Source: Amyelois transitella (taxonomy: Eukaryota > Arthropoda > Insecta > Lepidoptera > Pyralidae). Taken from it: DNA of 64,000 bases. The position numbers and the translations under genes are program-made. The stretch spans positions 578,001-642,000 of the forward strand of contig NC_083517.1 of the NCBI RefSeq assembly GCF_032362555.1, written 5' to 3'. The number at the start of each line of letters is the position of its first letter. Position 1 is the stretch's first letter. Positions 23,701-38,700 of this stretch are shown piece by piece. A model generated the notes under the pieces. It was given only the letters and a program-made list of their open reading frames with translations, did no database searches and had not been told where the DNA came from.

Positions 23701-26700
23701 TAATTTCCAAGTCACTATTGACTTGGAAATTATTTGTTTATTTGTTAACTTTTTACTGCAAATAAGAAAATAAAATTAGGTACAATACAAATGTATAAAG
23801 ACGGATTTCCTATCGTCAACCAATTAATTGACAACAATATTCTTCACAAGAAAGAGGTAGCAATACACGATTAAATTGCTAACTTTTAAGATCCTCCACA
23901 ACAAATGGTATAAGTCCGCCATTGCAAGTGATATATTTCTTTTATAACTATATACTATTTCTTGTAATTGTGTAGATTTCTGTGCAATAAAGATATTAAG
24001 TTGCATGAAGAGAGTTATGAATGTGGATGAAGCGAAGGAAATATGCACAGATCGTGGCATGTGGAAAGAGGTAGTCTTTGTCATTTTATGTATGGTATGT
24101 ATAAAGATATTACAAACAAACAAATGCTACAAATGCCTATTCCGTACCCTCTATATTTCACGGTCCGTTGTCCCCTCGGCTCTGTCACTTCGTATCAATT
24201 ACCTCACGCAAACACCCATGGTTAGTCCATATCTCAATCCCGCTATAAAGTCCTATCTGCGCACAATGCGCCATACGAATCGAAATTCAATCGTCAAAAG
24301 GCAGCCTTAATAGAACCGCGATTTGTAACAAATTTGCAAAATGTAGTTTATCCCGACTATCTTCAATCAAAATTGGTCGTAAAACAATGCTGATAAGTGT
24401 CAAATTCGCGGGAATACGAGACAGAAATCAACCCTAGGGGTCGTTATGCAAACAAAATGTTCCCCTAAACGTTATACTTTGAAAACAATAATTTGTATTG
24501 CGTATCGTTCGTACGTGTCCATAAATAATAGAGTGGTACTCCGGACGGGAATGTAACCTTTATTTGTGGTGTATTTGTTGCAAACCTTATTTTTATTTCA
24601 TGAAGTAGTTAAATTGATAAGTTTTTTGTTTAATAGGTTTTGTGATCGAGTTACGAGTACGTCAGTAACCGGTTATTAGTGTTTTACCAATTAGATTGTC
24701 AGATGTTTGTCTCTTACCAAAGACAGCAAAACTTTAGTTCATAGTTTAAATTTCAGTAAAAATCTATTCTTACAAGGTGCAGTTTTTATGTGAACTTTCT
24801 GGCGTATTTACTATATTTTCAATTTCTTCACTCTTAACGCCACGAAAAGGAGACATCTTTTGTTAAGATAATTACTAACAAATATGGGATTTTTCTTTTG
24901 GCGATGGGGCTAGGATCCTGTCACTATTTTATCCATCTTCAACCCATACAGCGGAACGTCGCGTCGCAACCAGTCTTTGCGAGACTGTTGGCTCTGTCTA
25001 CCCCGCAATAAGGGGGGATAAAGACGTGATTATATTACGATATTTATTTAGCAGAATAAACTAATGAATTAGTGGCATCCTTACAGAATAACTTAGTCTT
25101 TTTTTTTCTCAGCTTGTTTCTTACCTATCCGCACAAATATAAATTAGCGAGCGAAACAAACATTCATAGGCACGGAGTAGAATAGAATTTTATTAAAATA
25201 ATTACAACTACGTTATTATGTCGAAGTTATTCGTCATTGTATTCATAATGTAGCTGTTTATTACTGCCAATAAAGAAAAATGAAAAAACAGAAGTTCGTT
25301 TTCAAAGTTCCGTTTAAAGCTTAACAAGCGTAAAATGAAACGGGGGAACTCTTTGATCAGTTCACGTCGGCTGCTCACGGCGATATTACAGAATAGCAGA
25401 CAAAATGGCGCCTGTTTATTACTTAGTAACACATTGCGAACGTGTCTCTTTTGTGTAGCAACGAGTTATACTTATTCGTGTTTGTAGAGCGCGCATTGTC
25501 TCACATATACATACATACATATGGTCACGTCTATATCCCTTGCGGGGTAGACAGAGGCAATAGTCTTGAAAAGACTGAATGGCCGCGTTCAGATATTTGG
25601 CTTAATGATAGAATTGAGAATCAAATAGTGACAGGTTGCTAGCCCATCGCCTAAAAAGAATCCCAAGTTTGTAAGCCTATCCCTTAGTCGCCTTTTACGA
25701 CATCCATGAGAAAGAGATGGAGTGGTCCTATTCTTTTTTTGTATTGGTGCCGGGAACCACACGGCACTTCTTTTTAGGCGACGGTTAAAAAGCCATAGAG
25801 TTATTTCGCGACTGTTGGCCCTACCTACCCCGTGAGGAATGACCTAACTGTGCACTCTCAGAAGCAAAAGGCATACAACCTCTACGGTTTTATTATATCT
25901 ACTTATTAGGAGATAAGTCTGAGGGAGGCTGCGGGATGACAAGGCGCTTCCCGCCGCGGGGCGGAGCGCCACGCCCACCCGATGCGTCCCGGGTTCAAAG
26001 TTGTCACTCGTATCACTCGTTCACCACCATTTTCAGATTTATATCATCGAGTGAAATAGCCTGGAGGGCTTTTTGCATGTTAGGTCATTATATATATACG
26101 GGACAATATATATATATACGGGACAAATTACGCAGATTGAGTTAGCCTCGAAGTAAGTTCGAAACTTGTGTTATGAGATTCTAACTCAACGATACTATAT
26201 TTTATAATAAATACGTATATAGATAAACATCCAAGACCCAGGCCAATCAGAGAAAGTTCGTTTCTCATCATGCCCTGGCCGGGATTCGAACCCGGGACCT
26301 CCTGTTACACAGACAAGCGCACTACCGCGCTTTATAAAGAAGATTTATTTATTTATTGTGCCGTGTGCTTCCCGGCACCATTACAAAAAGAATAGGACCA
26401 CTCCATCTCTTTCCCATGGATGTAGTAAAAGGCGACTAAGGAATAGGCTTATAAACTTGGGATTCCTCTTTTAGGCGATGGGCTAGCAACCTGTCACTAT
26501 TTGCATCTCAATTCTATCATTAAGCCAAATAGCTGAACGTGGCCATTCAGTCTTTTGAAAACTGTTGGCTCTGTCTGCCCCGCAAGGGATATAGACGTGA
26601 CCGTATGTATGTATGTATATTTATTTATTTATGTACACAAAACTATGTGAAGTTCAGTTATTGTTAGCATTTTTTTTTGGTTTCGGTAAACTTGGTCGTT

Positions 26701-29700
26701 TACCTTTTAAAATATACATACGTTTAGTCACGTCTATATCCCATGCGAAGACAGAGCCAATAGTTTTGAAAAGACTGATTGGCCACGTTCAGCTGTTAGG
26801 TTTTATGATAGAATTGAGATATAAATATTGACAGGTTTTTAGCCCGTCGCCTTAAAGAAGACTCCCAAGTTTATAAGTCTATCCCTTAGCCTTCTTTAGC
26901 TGCCTTTTTCGACATCCATGGTATCGACTGGTCTTACTTTTAAGTGCTGGGAACCACACGGCATCTATAACTAGGTATGTTTCATCTTTAACCAGATATG
27001 TCATCCTACTAATATTATAAATGTGAAAGTTTGTATGTCAGGATGTCAGTATGGGTGTTTGTTACTCTTTCACGCAAAAACTACTGAACCGATTACGATG
27101 AAATTTGGAATGTAGGTAGCTGAAGACCCAGAATAACACATAGGTTTTTATCCCGGAGTACCCGCGGGATTGATTGTTACGTTATGATAGAGTTTTTAAG
27201 CGGACGCAGTCGCGGGCGGCCTTTAGTTACAAATAAATTAAATACTTACTTACTATCGTCTTATTTCGAGGTTCGACACATACACATACATACACACACA
27301 CAAAACACAACGTAATTAAATTACAATACTAAATTAACAAAGCAGAATTCAAATTTGACGCGACTTCGCTAACTTGTTGTGTTTCAATTATAAATGTCAA
27401 ATTAAAACAAACGACGAGGGAAATTAAATAAAGCATCCTCATTTAACCAGACAGTGTTCTAACAAGATCAACATTACCGCGGCTGGGACCCTGGGGCCCG
27501 GGCCCGGGGCACGATTACACGTCACGTTAATATTTGATTTGTTTAAAGAGTTGTAACAATGGTTTTCTTATCTCTTTGTTTGCGGAGACACCGCAAATAT
27601 TTAATGTGACTGATTTAACAAAAGCGCGGAGGTCGGGCGCACTTTATTTATCTTTAAATGTCTTTTCTACGTATAAATAACATCAAATTTAATGAGTTCG
27701 TGAGGTAAGGACAAGGGCGGTTTGACTCGTGACTCCGCTCCAGTAGGAATGTCTAGAAAGAATACATATATTTAAGTCTATGTTACTTCAATAAATAAAA
27801 GCCTTTATTGCCGTTTTACAAAGGAATGGTTTAGGTATATCATATAAATTATTTCCGTTGCACGACAACTTGTTCATCGAATTTTTAAAAATATTTTTAT
27901 ACTTTGAATAGTGCAAAAGATCTTGTCTATCTCTGGGCACTGAAGTTAATATTAATTTTTGAAATCAAAATTTATTAGACACTATTTATTATAAAATATA
28001 AAGTTATATTTGTAATAACAACTCTTTTTTCATAATTTTATCAATTTCTAGGATACAGAATGGTTTAGCTGAATAGCTTGAGGGTTCACATAGTGACAGG
28101 TTGCAAGTTTATTACATTTTTCATTCCTTAACCATACTTGGAAATACACATACATACATACATATAATCACGTCTTTATCCCTTGCAGAGTTGACAAAGC
28201 CAGCAGTCCTAAAAGACTGAAAGGCCACGTTAAGCTGTTAAGCTTAATGATAGAATTAACTTTAAAATAGTGAGAGTAACTTACTAACTCGCACATCGCC
28301 TAAATGAAGAATCCCAAGTTTATAAGCCTATTCTTTAGTCGCTTTATACGACATCCATGGGAAAGAGATACACTTGGAAAAATACTTGAAATAATAAGAT
28401 ATTTTCTTGACATTTTGCCTAAAAATATTACTTGTACTCATTACAACAATTTATTATTCGATATTGCCCAAAAATAGCCCGTCTTGCCGACTTTGTGGAC
28501 GGCCTCGGTGGCGCAGCGGTAGTACGCTTGTCTGTGACACCGGAGGTCCCGGGTTCGAATCCCGGACATGATGAGAAAACAAATTTTTCTGATTGGCCTG
28601 GGTCTTGGATGTTTATCTATATAAGTATTTATTATAAAATATAGTATCGTTGAATTAGTATCTCGTAACACAAGTCTCGAACTTACTTCGAGGCTAACTC
28701 AATCAGTGTAATTTGTCCCGTATATATTTATATTTGTGAGTCAAATTAAAAAGTCAGCGCGCTGTAAAAACATCTGAGTGGCGCATGCAAGTGTTATACG
28801 GTTCCTAAACAAAAGGATTTTAATAATGCAGTTTCCAATTGCCGTTAGCAAATAACGAGGGAACAGGCGAAACGTGTGTGTTGCCTTGAAAACAGGAAAA
28901 CAATGTTGCCATACACGCTCAGTCTCAAAATTTAAGACAAAAATAAAAACATTTTTAACGTGGTAGTTAACTGCCGTGTGCCGTGTGGTTCCCGGCACCA
29001 ATACAAAAAAGAATAGGACCACTCCATCTCTTTCCCGTGGATGTAGTAAAAGGCGACTAAGGGATAGGCATACAAACTTGGGATTCTGTTTTAGGCGATG
29101 GGTTAGCAACCTGTCACTATTTGAATCTCAATTCTATCATTAAGCCAAATAGCTGAACGTGGCCATTCAGTCTTTTCAAGACTGTTGGCTCTGTCAACCC
29201 CGCAAGGGACATAGACGTGACCATTTGTATGTATGTATGTAGTTAGCTGCGGACGTTCGTAACGTTCTTTATGCGTTAGTCTCCGTTGCGTTCTCTTTAT
29301 GCGGAGTAAGTCTTCTTACTCTCATCCGTTCATTCATTGATATAGTCACGTCTATATCCTATTCGGGGTAGCCAGAGCCAAAAGTCTTGAAGAGACTGGT
29401 AGGCCACGTTCGGCTGTTTGGCTTAATGATAGAATTGAGATTCAAATAGTGACAGGCTGCTAGCCCATCGCCTAAAACAAGAATCTCAAGTGTATAAGCC
29501 TATCCCTTACTCGCCTTTAACGACATCCGTGGGAAAGAGACGGAGTGGCCCTATTTTTTTTTTATATTGGTGCCGGGAACCACACGGCACACATGAACTA
29601 AAATAATAAAGCAATGAAATCATCAAACGAAACAGTACGACTAATCTCCCATTGAGGTTGTAAGTCTTCAAAAATAAGCGTTAACATTAAAATCGATTAA

Positions 29701-32700
29701 AGCAATCTGTCAGTTAAAAAGCAAATTGTAAAAAGTCCATGATCCGAGATGAAGCCATACGAGTGACTCGATACTCGCCCTTTGCTTCCTTTAGGGACGA
29801 TAAATAAATTAATTTAATTAACTCAAATTAATTTTCGCCGCCGCAATGGCGCCCGCCCACGGCCGGCCTTTTTATTTGCCCGAAGCTAAAATTGCCCGCG
29901 CAGAAAACTCCACGAACGTGAACTAGTAAGGATTCATGAATAAAAGGGAAACTGAAGCATTTATAATCACTTTTCGATCGGATATTTTATATCCAAAATG
30001 TCGGTGTAATTTTGGGCTAAGCGAAAGTTGCTGAATAATTTTGTTGTGAGATACAATATCAAGCTGTTGTTTTTTTTTTTTTAAGGAAATTTATAATTTT
30101 AATAATTATATAAGAAAACTAACTGTGCTCGCGACTTCGTCCGCGTGGAAAAGTTATTTTGGGCATCATTGAAGCCCCAAAGAATGAATAATTTTCCCCG
30201 TTTTTTTCACATTTTCCATTATTTCTTAGCTCTTAATAGTTGTAATGTGATGTTACATAGCCTAAAGCCTTCCTCGATAAATGGTCTATTCAATACAAAA
30301 AGAATTTTTCAATTCGAACTAGTAGTTCCTGAGATTAGCGCATTCAAACAAACAAACAAACTTATAATATTAGTATAGATTAGAATAAGAATACTTAGTA
30401 GATGCCTATTGGTTTTAAGGGCCAGCTTAGCAGTCAAATAAAAATAATAATAATTTGACTCTTAAAATTTACCTCTTAATGGAATAAAGTACTTACACAC
30501 ATATACATTTATATAATCACGTCAACATCCCTTGCGGGGTAGACAGAGCCAACAGTCTTGAAAATACTGAAATGCCGCGTTTAGCTATCAATGATGGAAT
30601 CGAGATTTAAATAGCGAGAGGTGGCCAGATAATAAACCAAAAAAAAAGAGTAGTAGATTCTTAATAATTAGTTTTTTACTTAATAATTAGTTTATTATTA
30701 TTTTTAAGACTCAGTATTAACGGTATACGATATTATGTTTTTGTTATTCATTACTGAGTAGATTTGGTTTCCAAATACTCAAAAGACTGGAAAGCCAAGA
30801 TTATGTGATTGGCTTAAAATTGGTTTACGATATAATGGCATAACAATACAAACATCACTTCCTTATCCCTTACGGGCAAACAAAGCCAATAAATAGTCAA
30901 ATTACGCGGGGCCTACTTTTATAACCTTAGAGATAAATGAATAAACAAAACTGAAAAACTAAAACCCTGACAACTTCAACTTACGGATTATTATCAAGGC
31001 TAGAATTTAAAAAAAGAATATTATTTGAACACGCGTGGCATCTTAGACCAGACCTCATCTTGCACCATCAGTCAGATTGAAATTAGATACACTCAAATTT
31101 CAATATACTTACATACATATGGTCAAGTCTATATCCCTTGTTGGGTAGACAGAGCCAACAGTCTTGAAAAGACAGAATGGCCACGCTCAGCTATTTGGCT
31201 TAATGATAGAATTGAGATTCAAATAGTGACAGGTTGCTAGTCCATCGCCTAAAAAAGGATCCTAAGTATGTAAGCCTAAGTTGCCTTTTACGACATCCAT
31301 GGGAAAGAGATGGAGTGGTCCTATTATTCTTTTTTTTTTGCCGTGTGGCTCCCGGTACCAATACAATACAAATTTCAATACATAATTTTTTTTTATCAAA
31401 TTGAGGTCAGACGCGATCAAATAATAATAACAAAAAAAACAACAACATAGAAATAAAAATCCTAAGCGTACCAATTTCTTGAAATCGTAATTTCACAAAA
31501 AAAACGTTAGTAATGCTCAAATGTCTGCCGAGATGTTGACATTGGCTCCGGTCACCTCCTGGGTGGCACTGTTGAGTGGTCGGCACACACTTGACCGAAC
31601 GCCGGTAGCTTGTAAACAGTTCCGACACACTTTCAAAACTAATTTCTATTGCGGAGACATTTAATACTTAGTGCCGTGTGGTTCCCGGTACAAATAGAAA
31701 AAGAATAGGACCACTCCATATCTCTCCCGTGGATGTCGTAAAAGGCGTCTAAGGGGTAGGCTTATAAACTTAGGTTTCCTTTTTTAGGCGATGGGCTAGC
31801 AACCTGTCACTATTTGAATCTCAATTGTATTTTAAAGACAAATAGCTGAACGTGGCCTATCAGTCTTTACAAGACTGTTGGCTCTGTCTACCCCGCAAGG
31901 GATATAGACGTGATTATAAGTATGTACGTATGAATTAATAGTTTCAATTTAGTCTATGGGAAGGCGCGTTATCTTATTTAGATAAATCTTTGACGTCTGA
32001 GTGACTGATTGACATTTAACCGACAGTCCAGACAGACTTTAAATTAGGCACGTAGGTTCCTTATGTGGTCTAGGGGTGCACCAATTAAACATACATACAT
32101 ATATTCACGTCTATATCCTTTGCGGGGTAGACAGAGCCAACAGTCTTGAAAAGACTGATAGGACGTTCAGCTGTTTAGCTTCATGATAGAATTGAGATTC
32201 GAATAGTGACTTTGATTTAGCTAGCACATCGCCTTCACAGACTGAAACTACATATTTTGCCGTGCCGTTGGTCTTTCTTCTGCCGGCGTGGTACTTGACC
32301 TCCCACCGCTGGAACCCCACAGGATGGATCTGGCCTGCCTCAAATGCGCGTTGCTGACAGAGACGGAAAATACTAGCGTAGTATACCAAATGTGTGTGGT
32401 TCCCGGCACTATTAGAAAAAGAATAGGACCACTCCATCCCTTTCCCATGGATGTCGTAAAAGGCGACTAAGGGATAGGCTTATAAACTTGGGATTCTTTT
32501 AGGCGACAGGCTAGCATCCTCAATTTTGAATCTCAATTCTATCATTAAGCCAAACAGCTGAACGTGGCCTATCAGTCTTTTTAAGACTGTTGACTCTGTC
32601 TACCCCGCAAGGGATATAGACGTGATTATATGTATGTATGGATGTATATAAAATTATATAGCAGATTGACTAAGCAGATATACAAGGAGAGTGTAGAGGG

Positions 32701-35700
32701 AAAGGTCGGAGTGGAAAGACCTAGACGAACGTATCTTGATCAAATTAAGGACGTCCTGGTAAAGGGTCAGGTCAAGAGTACCCGAAACCGCCGAGCTTGC
32801 ATGAAGAGTGTTATGAATGTGGATGAAGCGAAGGAAGTATGCGGAGATCGTGGCAAGTGGAAAGAGGTAGTCTCTGCCTACCTCTCCGGGAAAGAGGCGT
32901 GCTTTTATGTATGTATGTATATCAAATTCAGAAGACAGCATCCGACAAACTATCTCTTTAAATAGGCCACCCGCATTTCGAGGGTTTGAAAGTGCTGAGT
33001 CAGCAATGTTGACAATCCCATAGCTACTTCTTAACGTTACGCCCTGTTAATCTCATCACAGACCGTATCGCAAACAAAACGGAGTTAATATTTGCGCGTG
33101 CGCATGGCCAGCGTTACGGTGGTATCGATCAATATAAATGAAATAAGAAAGTTTTTAATAATAGCATTTTTTCATTTTAATTTAAATAACGGAGCACTCG
33201 GTAAAATATTATTTTATTTTAAGTTACAAATAATATGAGAGGCAGAGACATGACATGAATGATAAAACAAAATCTATCAAAAAATGGAATTAATTCAAAG
33301 ATGAAATTAGAAGAAAAAATCTCTAAAACTCTAAAGAGGTTTTTCTCTCCAACAATTATTAATCAAATACGGTTCAGTAATTTTTGAATTTATTCGTTAC
33401 TCACATTCGAAAATATAAAAATCTCCTCTCTTTATTATGAGTGTGATATTATAACCTTAAAAAAATAAACCCTATAACATTATAGGTCTCCGTCGGCGCG
33501 GTACTTATTCCTGACAACATAGTATAAAGCTTCTCGTGACTGTCCCTATATCTACATGTATGTATACTTAGATCTTTAAAACTACCCAACAAATTTCGAT
33601 GCAGATTTTTTAATAAATAGAGTGATTCAAGAGGAAAGTTCATATGTATAAATACTCATGAGAAGCCGGGGCGGGTCGCTATAGTTTAACTATAAAGATA
33701 AGTGAGTGAAGAAGTGAATGAAACTTAATTCAATGGTAAATGCACTAATTTTGAAGTAAGTTTCCCAAAAGATACAATTAATGTTTCTTGTTATTTTTAC
33801 GTAGCAAGTTCGTAGCACAGCACTACGATATTCGTAGCACTTTGCTACGATTTAGAAATTGCCTTATTAAAATGTAGATATGACGATGACTAAGGGATAA
33901 AAAATATGATGTATGTCATTTATGTTTTACCAAATTCAAATTAAAATAAATAATTATTATTGAGGGACATTTCAAAATACCTACCCCGCAAGGCATAAAG
34001 ACGTGAATATATATGTATGTATATGATATCTTTTAATAAAGATTCTTTCTATTCCTCCATACGTGTAGCTAATTATTATTGCAATCAGTTGGTGAAAATG
34101 TAAGCTTTTTGGATGTAATATGTGTTAGCTTGTAAGATAAGCTTGTAGATTGTGATTAAAAAAAATAAGGTTTTTAAGATAGGTAAATCAATATTTTTAA
34201 GGAAATGTCTAGTCTACCACGAGCTTGTATGAAGAGAGTTATGAATGTGATCTAAACGAAGGAAGTATGCAGAAATCGTGGCAAGTGGAAAGATGTAGTG
34301 TCTATCTACCCCTCCGGGAAAGAGGCGTGATTTTAAAATATGTATGTACAGTGGTCACTCAGTAAATCTAATAACTAAACCGCAACGTCCCGCGGGTATT
34401 ACGGAAAACCACTTTTCGATACAAGCACCTCATTAGCCAAATTTAAATCTTAACACTTAGTGATTTGAGTTGCAAGTTGATATTGTTTTGTCAATCAGTC
34501 AATGCCCTCTGATATTTGGATTAAATAAAAAACTTATCTCAATTCTTCGAGCTGTTTCCTCAAGACTACACCAGCTTAATGAGTCCTATTGAAGGTACTC
34601 GGAAGGTACTAACTGCTCTTCAATAAAGATGAATCAATTTTTTGTTCATTATTATGGGACACTTCAATATCACTTAATAATTGTCATATATTTTTTTGGT
34701 TTCTCAAAGTTGGTTGACGTCAAATTAATCACTTCAAACTAAGTTAACTGCCGCTTCCAAAGCGTCAGTGCAGAAGAAGCGGTGACAAACTGCACTGCAG
34801 CATTTTCTTCAACAACGTCAAATTCACAACTATCCAAACTTAGAATAGAAATGTGGACGAGATTATACGAGTAGTGTTGTGTTGACTTATACGAAATTTT
34901 AATAATGGAGACAATATTGCCATTGACAAATTGCCTGCGACCTGCGACCTCTACCCGCATACAATGAAATCTGCGGGAATTCCTATCTCAGTGCACTTTG
35001 AAACCAAATAAGATGCCAAATTTCAAATTTTCAGACCCTGCATATAAAGGCTGTGCGTAGGTATATATGTAGGCGCATCTCGACAATCAGTGTCGTATAA
35101 TATATAAATAAAAAAAAACAAACCAACCTCAACTCGTTCCTCCTTCAAATCGACTCTCAACGCGAGTTGCTCCCTCAAGACCACATCGGGATAATGCGTC
35201 TTATCGAAGGTACTCTCAAGTTGTTCTAACTGCTCCTCCGTGAAGATGGTGCGGTGCCTCCGCTTGCGTTTGGGCGGGGGGCCCGCGAGGCCGGCTAGGG
35301 CTGCGCTGGCGTACCCGCTGTAAAGCCCAGCGTAGCCCCCCGCCGGGCACGGCACGCCGCCGCCGACGCCTGCTGAAATAAAATAAATAAATAAATATAT
35401 ACGGGACAAATTACACAGATTGAGTCAGCCTCGAAGTAAGTTCGAGACTTGTGTTACGAGATACTAACTCAACGATACTATATTTTATAATAAATACTTT
35501 TATAGATAAACTTCCAAGACCCAGGCCAATCAGAAAAAGTTCTTTTCTCATCATGCCCTGGCCGGGATTCGAACCCGGGACCCCCGGTGTCACAGACAAG
35601 CTATTACCGCTGCGCCACAGAGGCCGTCGTGAAAGAAATGGTTACCATCAATTTGTTTGAAATAAAACCACAGTCTTGAGCAGGTTTCGAATGGTTAAAT

Positions 35701-38700
35701 AATAAACCCTTAAATTCTGGTAATAGATTTAAAAAAGTCATTGTGACAGTATCAATAACAAATTTCTTGTCTATTTGTTTTTTGATTTAGTAAAAATAAC
35801 AGATAATCCGCAACATGCTATTTATTTTTTAATGTTTATAGAATCATTTATAGAAAAAAATATAGATTTAATAAAATTAGAGACTGGTACATAATGCGGT
35901 AAGCAATAAGGTCACATATTGTATCTTTAAGGGTTCAAACAATTAAGATTCAGTAGTTCATATTTAAGGTAGGTATCAAAAATAATTTAGATTTCAAATG
36001 TAGCAATTTCACGAGAGAATTAAATCTTACGCAACTACACTCAAACAAAGGTATGTCTTCTTAAAAAGAAAATATGTTTGACATTCCATTAACTTCACGT
36101 ATCTGGCTATCAAAGATTCCCAATAAATGCGAAGTATTAATTTATCTTTCATTAAAATATTGATAAAATAACTGAAAATAAATAATTGTTTTAAATCATC
36201 TTAAAATTTCCTGCAACGAAAAATTGAGAAATTCTACATAAATAAGTTGCAACATTTTTTTATAGTACAAAATTCCAAATATCATCCTCACTACTCTACA
36301 CGTCGCACCACGACCACGACTTAACAATAGTCTTAACAGAAATATTAAAAATGTTATTCCGATACATGTCAGGGTAAATCAGTTTAATATGCGTTGCGTC
36401 AGGCGACGCGTGAACAAGCTCAGACCCCGAGCGGGGGGTTGCCAGCCGTTAAAAATATTAGCCACGAATAAAAATTGAATATTTTTGCATACACAGAAGC
36501 TATAAGATATTGTTTGTGGAAACGAAAAAGCTTTTAAGGCCCGAGGCGGATTGGTAAGGCGCTATCGGTGGCTTTAATACACGGTGCGAGAATAAAAACG
36601 CGCCAATGCCGGGTAAGTCTTATTGATTTTATTCTTCTGTTATTTTCTCTGTTTGTGTGGTATGTTTTTCGATGAATGATATAGGTGTTGATTAAAAAAA
36701 GGGAAGGAAACGAAATATGTATTATACTACCAAAACTTTTGTCACCGCGAGAGTATAACAGATAATAAAATAGCTTATTCATTCATTAATTCATATGATC
36801 ATGTCTATGTCGCTTACGGGTTAAACAGAGCCTCCAGTCTTGAAATACTGATGTTACTATACTTTTCGTTAAATTCAATCCATTTCCCATTTATTGATTC
36901 TAATTTATTGTGAACCTCAGCTGAGTTAAAACCTCTCACCAATGTCAGTTGTTCGATGGTCACACAGATTTTAGTAAGTAGAAGTTTGACAGCCTCCGTG
37001 GCGCAGCAGTAGTACGCTTGTATGTGACACAGGAGGTCCTGGGTTCGAACAGCGGTGCGACGAGAAATGACATTTCTTTGATTGGCTTAGATTTCGGATA
37101 TTTATCTATATAAGTAGAGTTTATTATAAAATATAGTATCGTTGCGTTAACAGTCTTGAAAAGACAGGCCACGTTCTGCTTTTTGCCATGATGATAGAAT
37201 TGAGATTTAAATTGTGACAGGTTGCTAGCCCATCGCCTAAAAGAAGAGGCCTTAGTCGCCTTTTACAACCGTGGAAAAGAGAAGGAGTAGTTGGTACATG
37301 GCCGAAGTAGGTTCTGCCATGAACCAATGACGTTCTGTACTTTTATGCGGAGCACAGTATTGATTGGGCCGCCGACGCTCATAATATTTATATTAATGAC
37401 ATAACATACAATCACGTCTATATCTCCTGCGGGGCAGACAGAGCCGTCAGTCATCAATAGACTGAAAGGCGAGCTGAATGTTCAGCTGTTTGGCTCAATG
37501 AGAGAATTATTTATTTACAGCAGGTATAATGGTAAGAAATTTTATAAGTTTATATTTATTATAATAATAATCATGTTTTTGTAAAAAAAAATCTAATTAA
37601 TTATATTGTGATAATATTCAATTCAACAAGATTTCTAGGGCTTCTTAACGATTAGGTACTGTGGGGAAGAAACGTAAAACTAATTAAACAAGATGATGAT
37701 TCATAGCAAAGTTCGAGTTGTTAATATAAAATTAAACCAAGAGGGTAAGTAAGTGTATGATTTTATATAGCTTCTTATTTTTGTTTAGGCGATGGGCAAC
37801 CTGTCACTATTTGAATCTCACTCTATCAGTTGAACGTGGCCTTTCAGTCTTTTCGAGACTGTTGGCTCTGTCTACCCCGTAAGGGATAGAGACGTGACTA
37901 TATGTATGTATGAATGACTTTTATTATCTTAGTTGTACATACATACATACATATGGTCACGTCTATATCCCTTGCGGGGTAGACAGAGCCAACAGTCTTG
38001 AAAAGACTGAATGGCCACGTTTAGCTATTTGACTTAATGATAGAATTGAGATTCAAATAGTGACAGGTTGCTAGCCCATCGCCCAAAAAAGAATCCCAAG
38101 TTTGTAAGCCTATGCCTTAGTCGTTTTTTACGACATCCATGGGAAAGAGATGGAGTGGTCCTATTCTAAGGTTACTCATCCTACTAATATTATAAATGCG
38201 AAAGTTTGAGAGTATGACAGTATAGATGTTTGTTACTCATTTACGCAAAAACTATCTACTGAACCGATTACGATGAAATTTGATATGTAGGTAGCTGAAG
38301 ACCCAGAATAACATATAGGCTACTTTTTATCCCGGAGTTCCCGCGGGATTGATAGGGTTTCCATGCGGACGAAGTCGCGGGCGTCCGCTAATAAAAAGTC
38401 TTATTATTTCATAACTAATATCTTGTTAAAGGCTATTATTCTAATTCTAAAAAGTCTTATTATTTCATAACTAATATCTTGTTAAAGGCTATTATTCTAA
38501 TTCTAAAAAGTCTTATTATTTCATAACTAATATCTTGTTAAAGGCTATTATTCTAATTCTAAAAAGTCTTATTATTTCATAACTAATATCTTGTTAAAGG
38601 CTATTATTCTAATTCTAAAAAGTCTTATTATTTCATAACTAATATCTTGTTAAAGGCTATTATTCTAATTCTAAAAAGTCTTATTATTTCATAACTAATA

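Noticed and set aside
28501-28575. tRNA gene candidates at SINE heads (also 21310-21385, 35570-35626 and 62700-62772)
   Set aside because: A and B boxes are present, but each is followed by the same ~160-bp SINE body and none folds into a complete cloverleaf by eye.
32630-32965. Independent 111-aa protein gene
   Set aside because: The same protein tail recurs in several truncated copies ending in (TATG)n, so it is a LINE relic.
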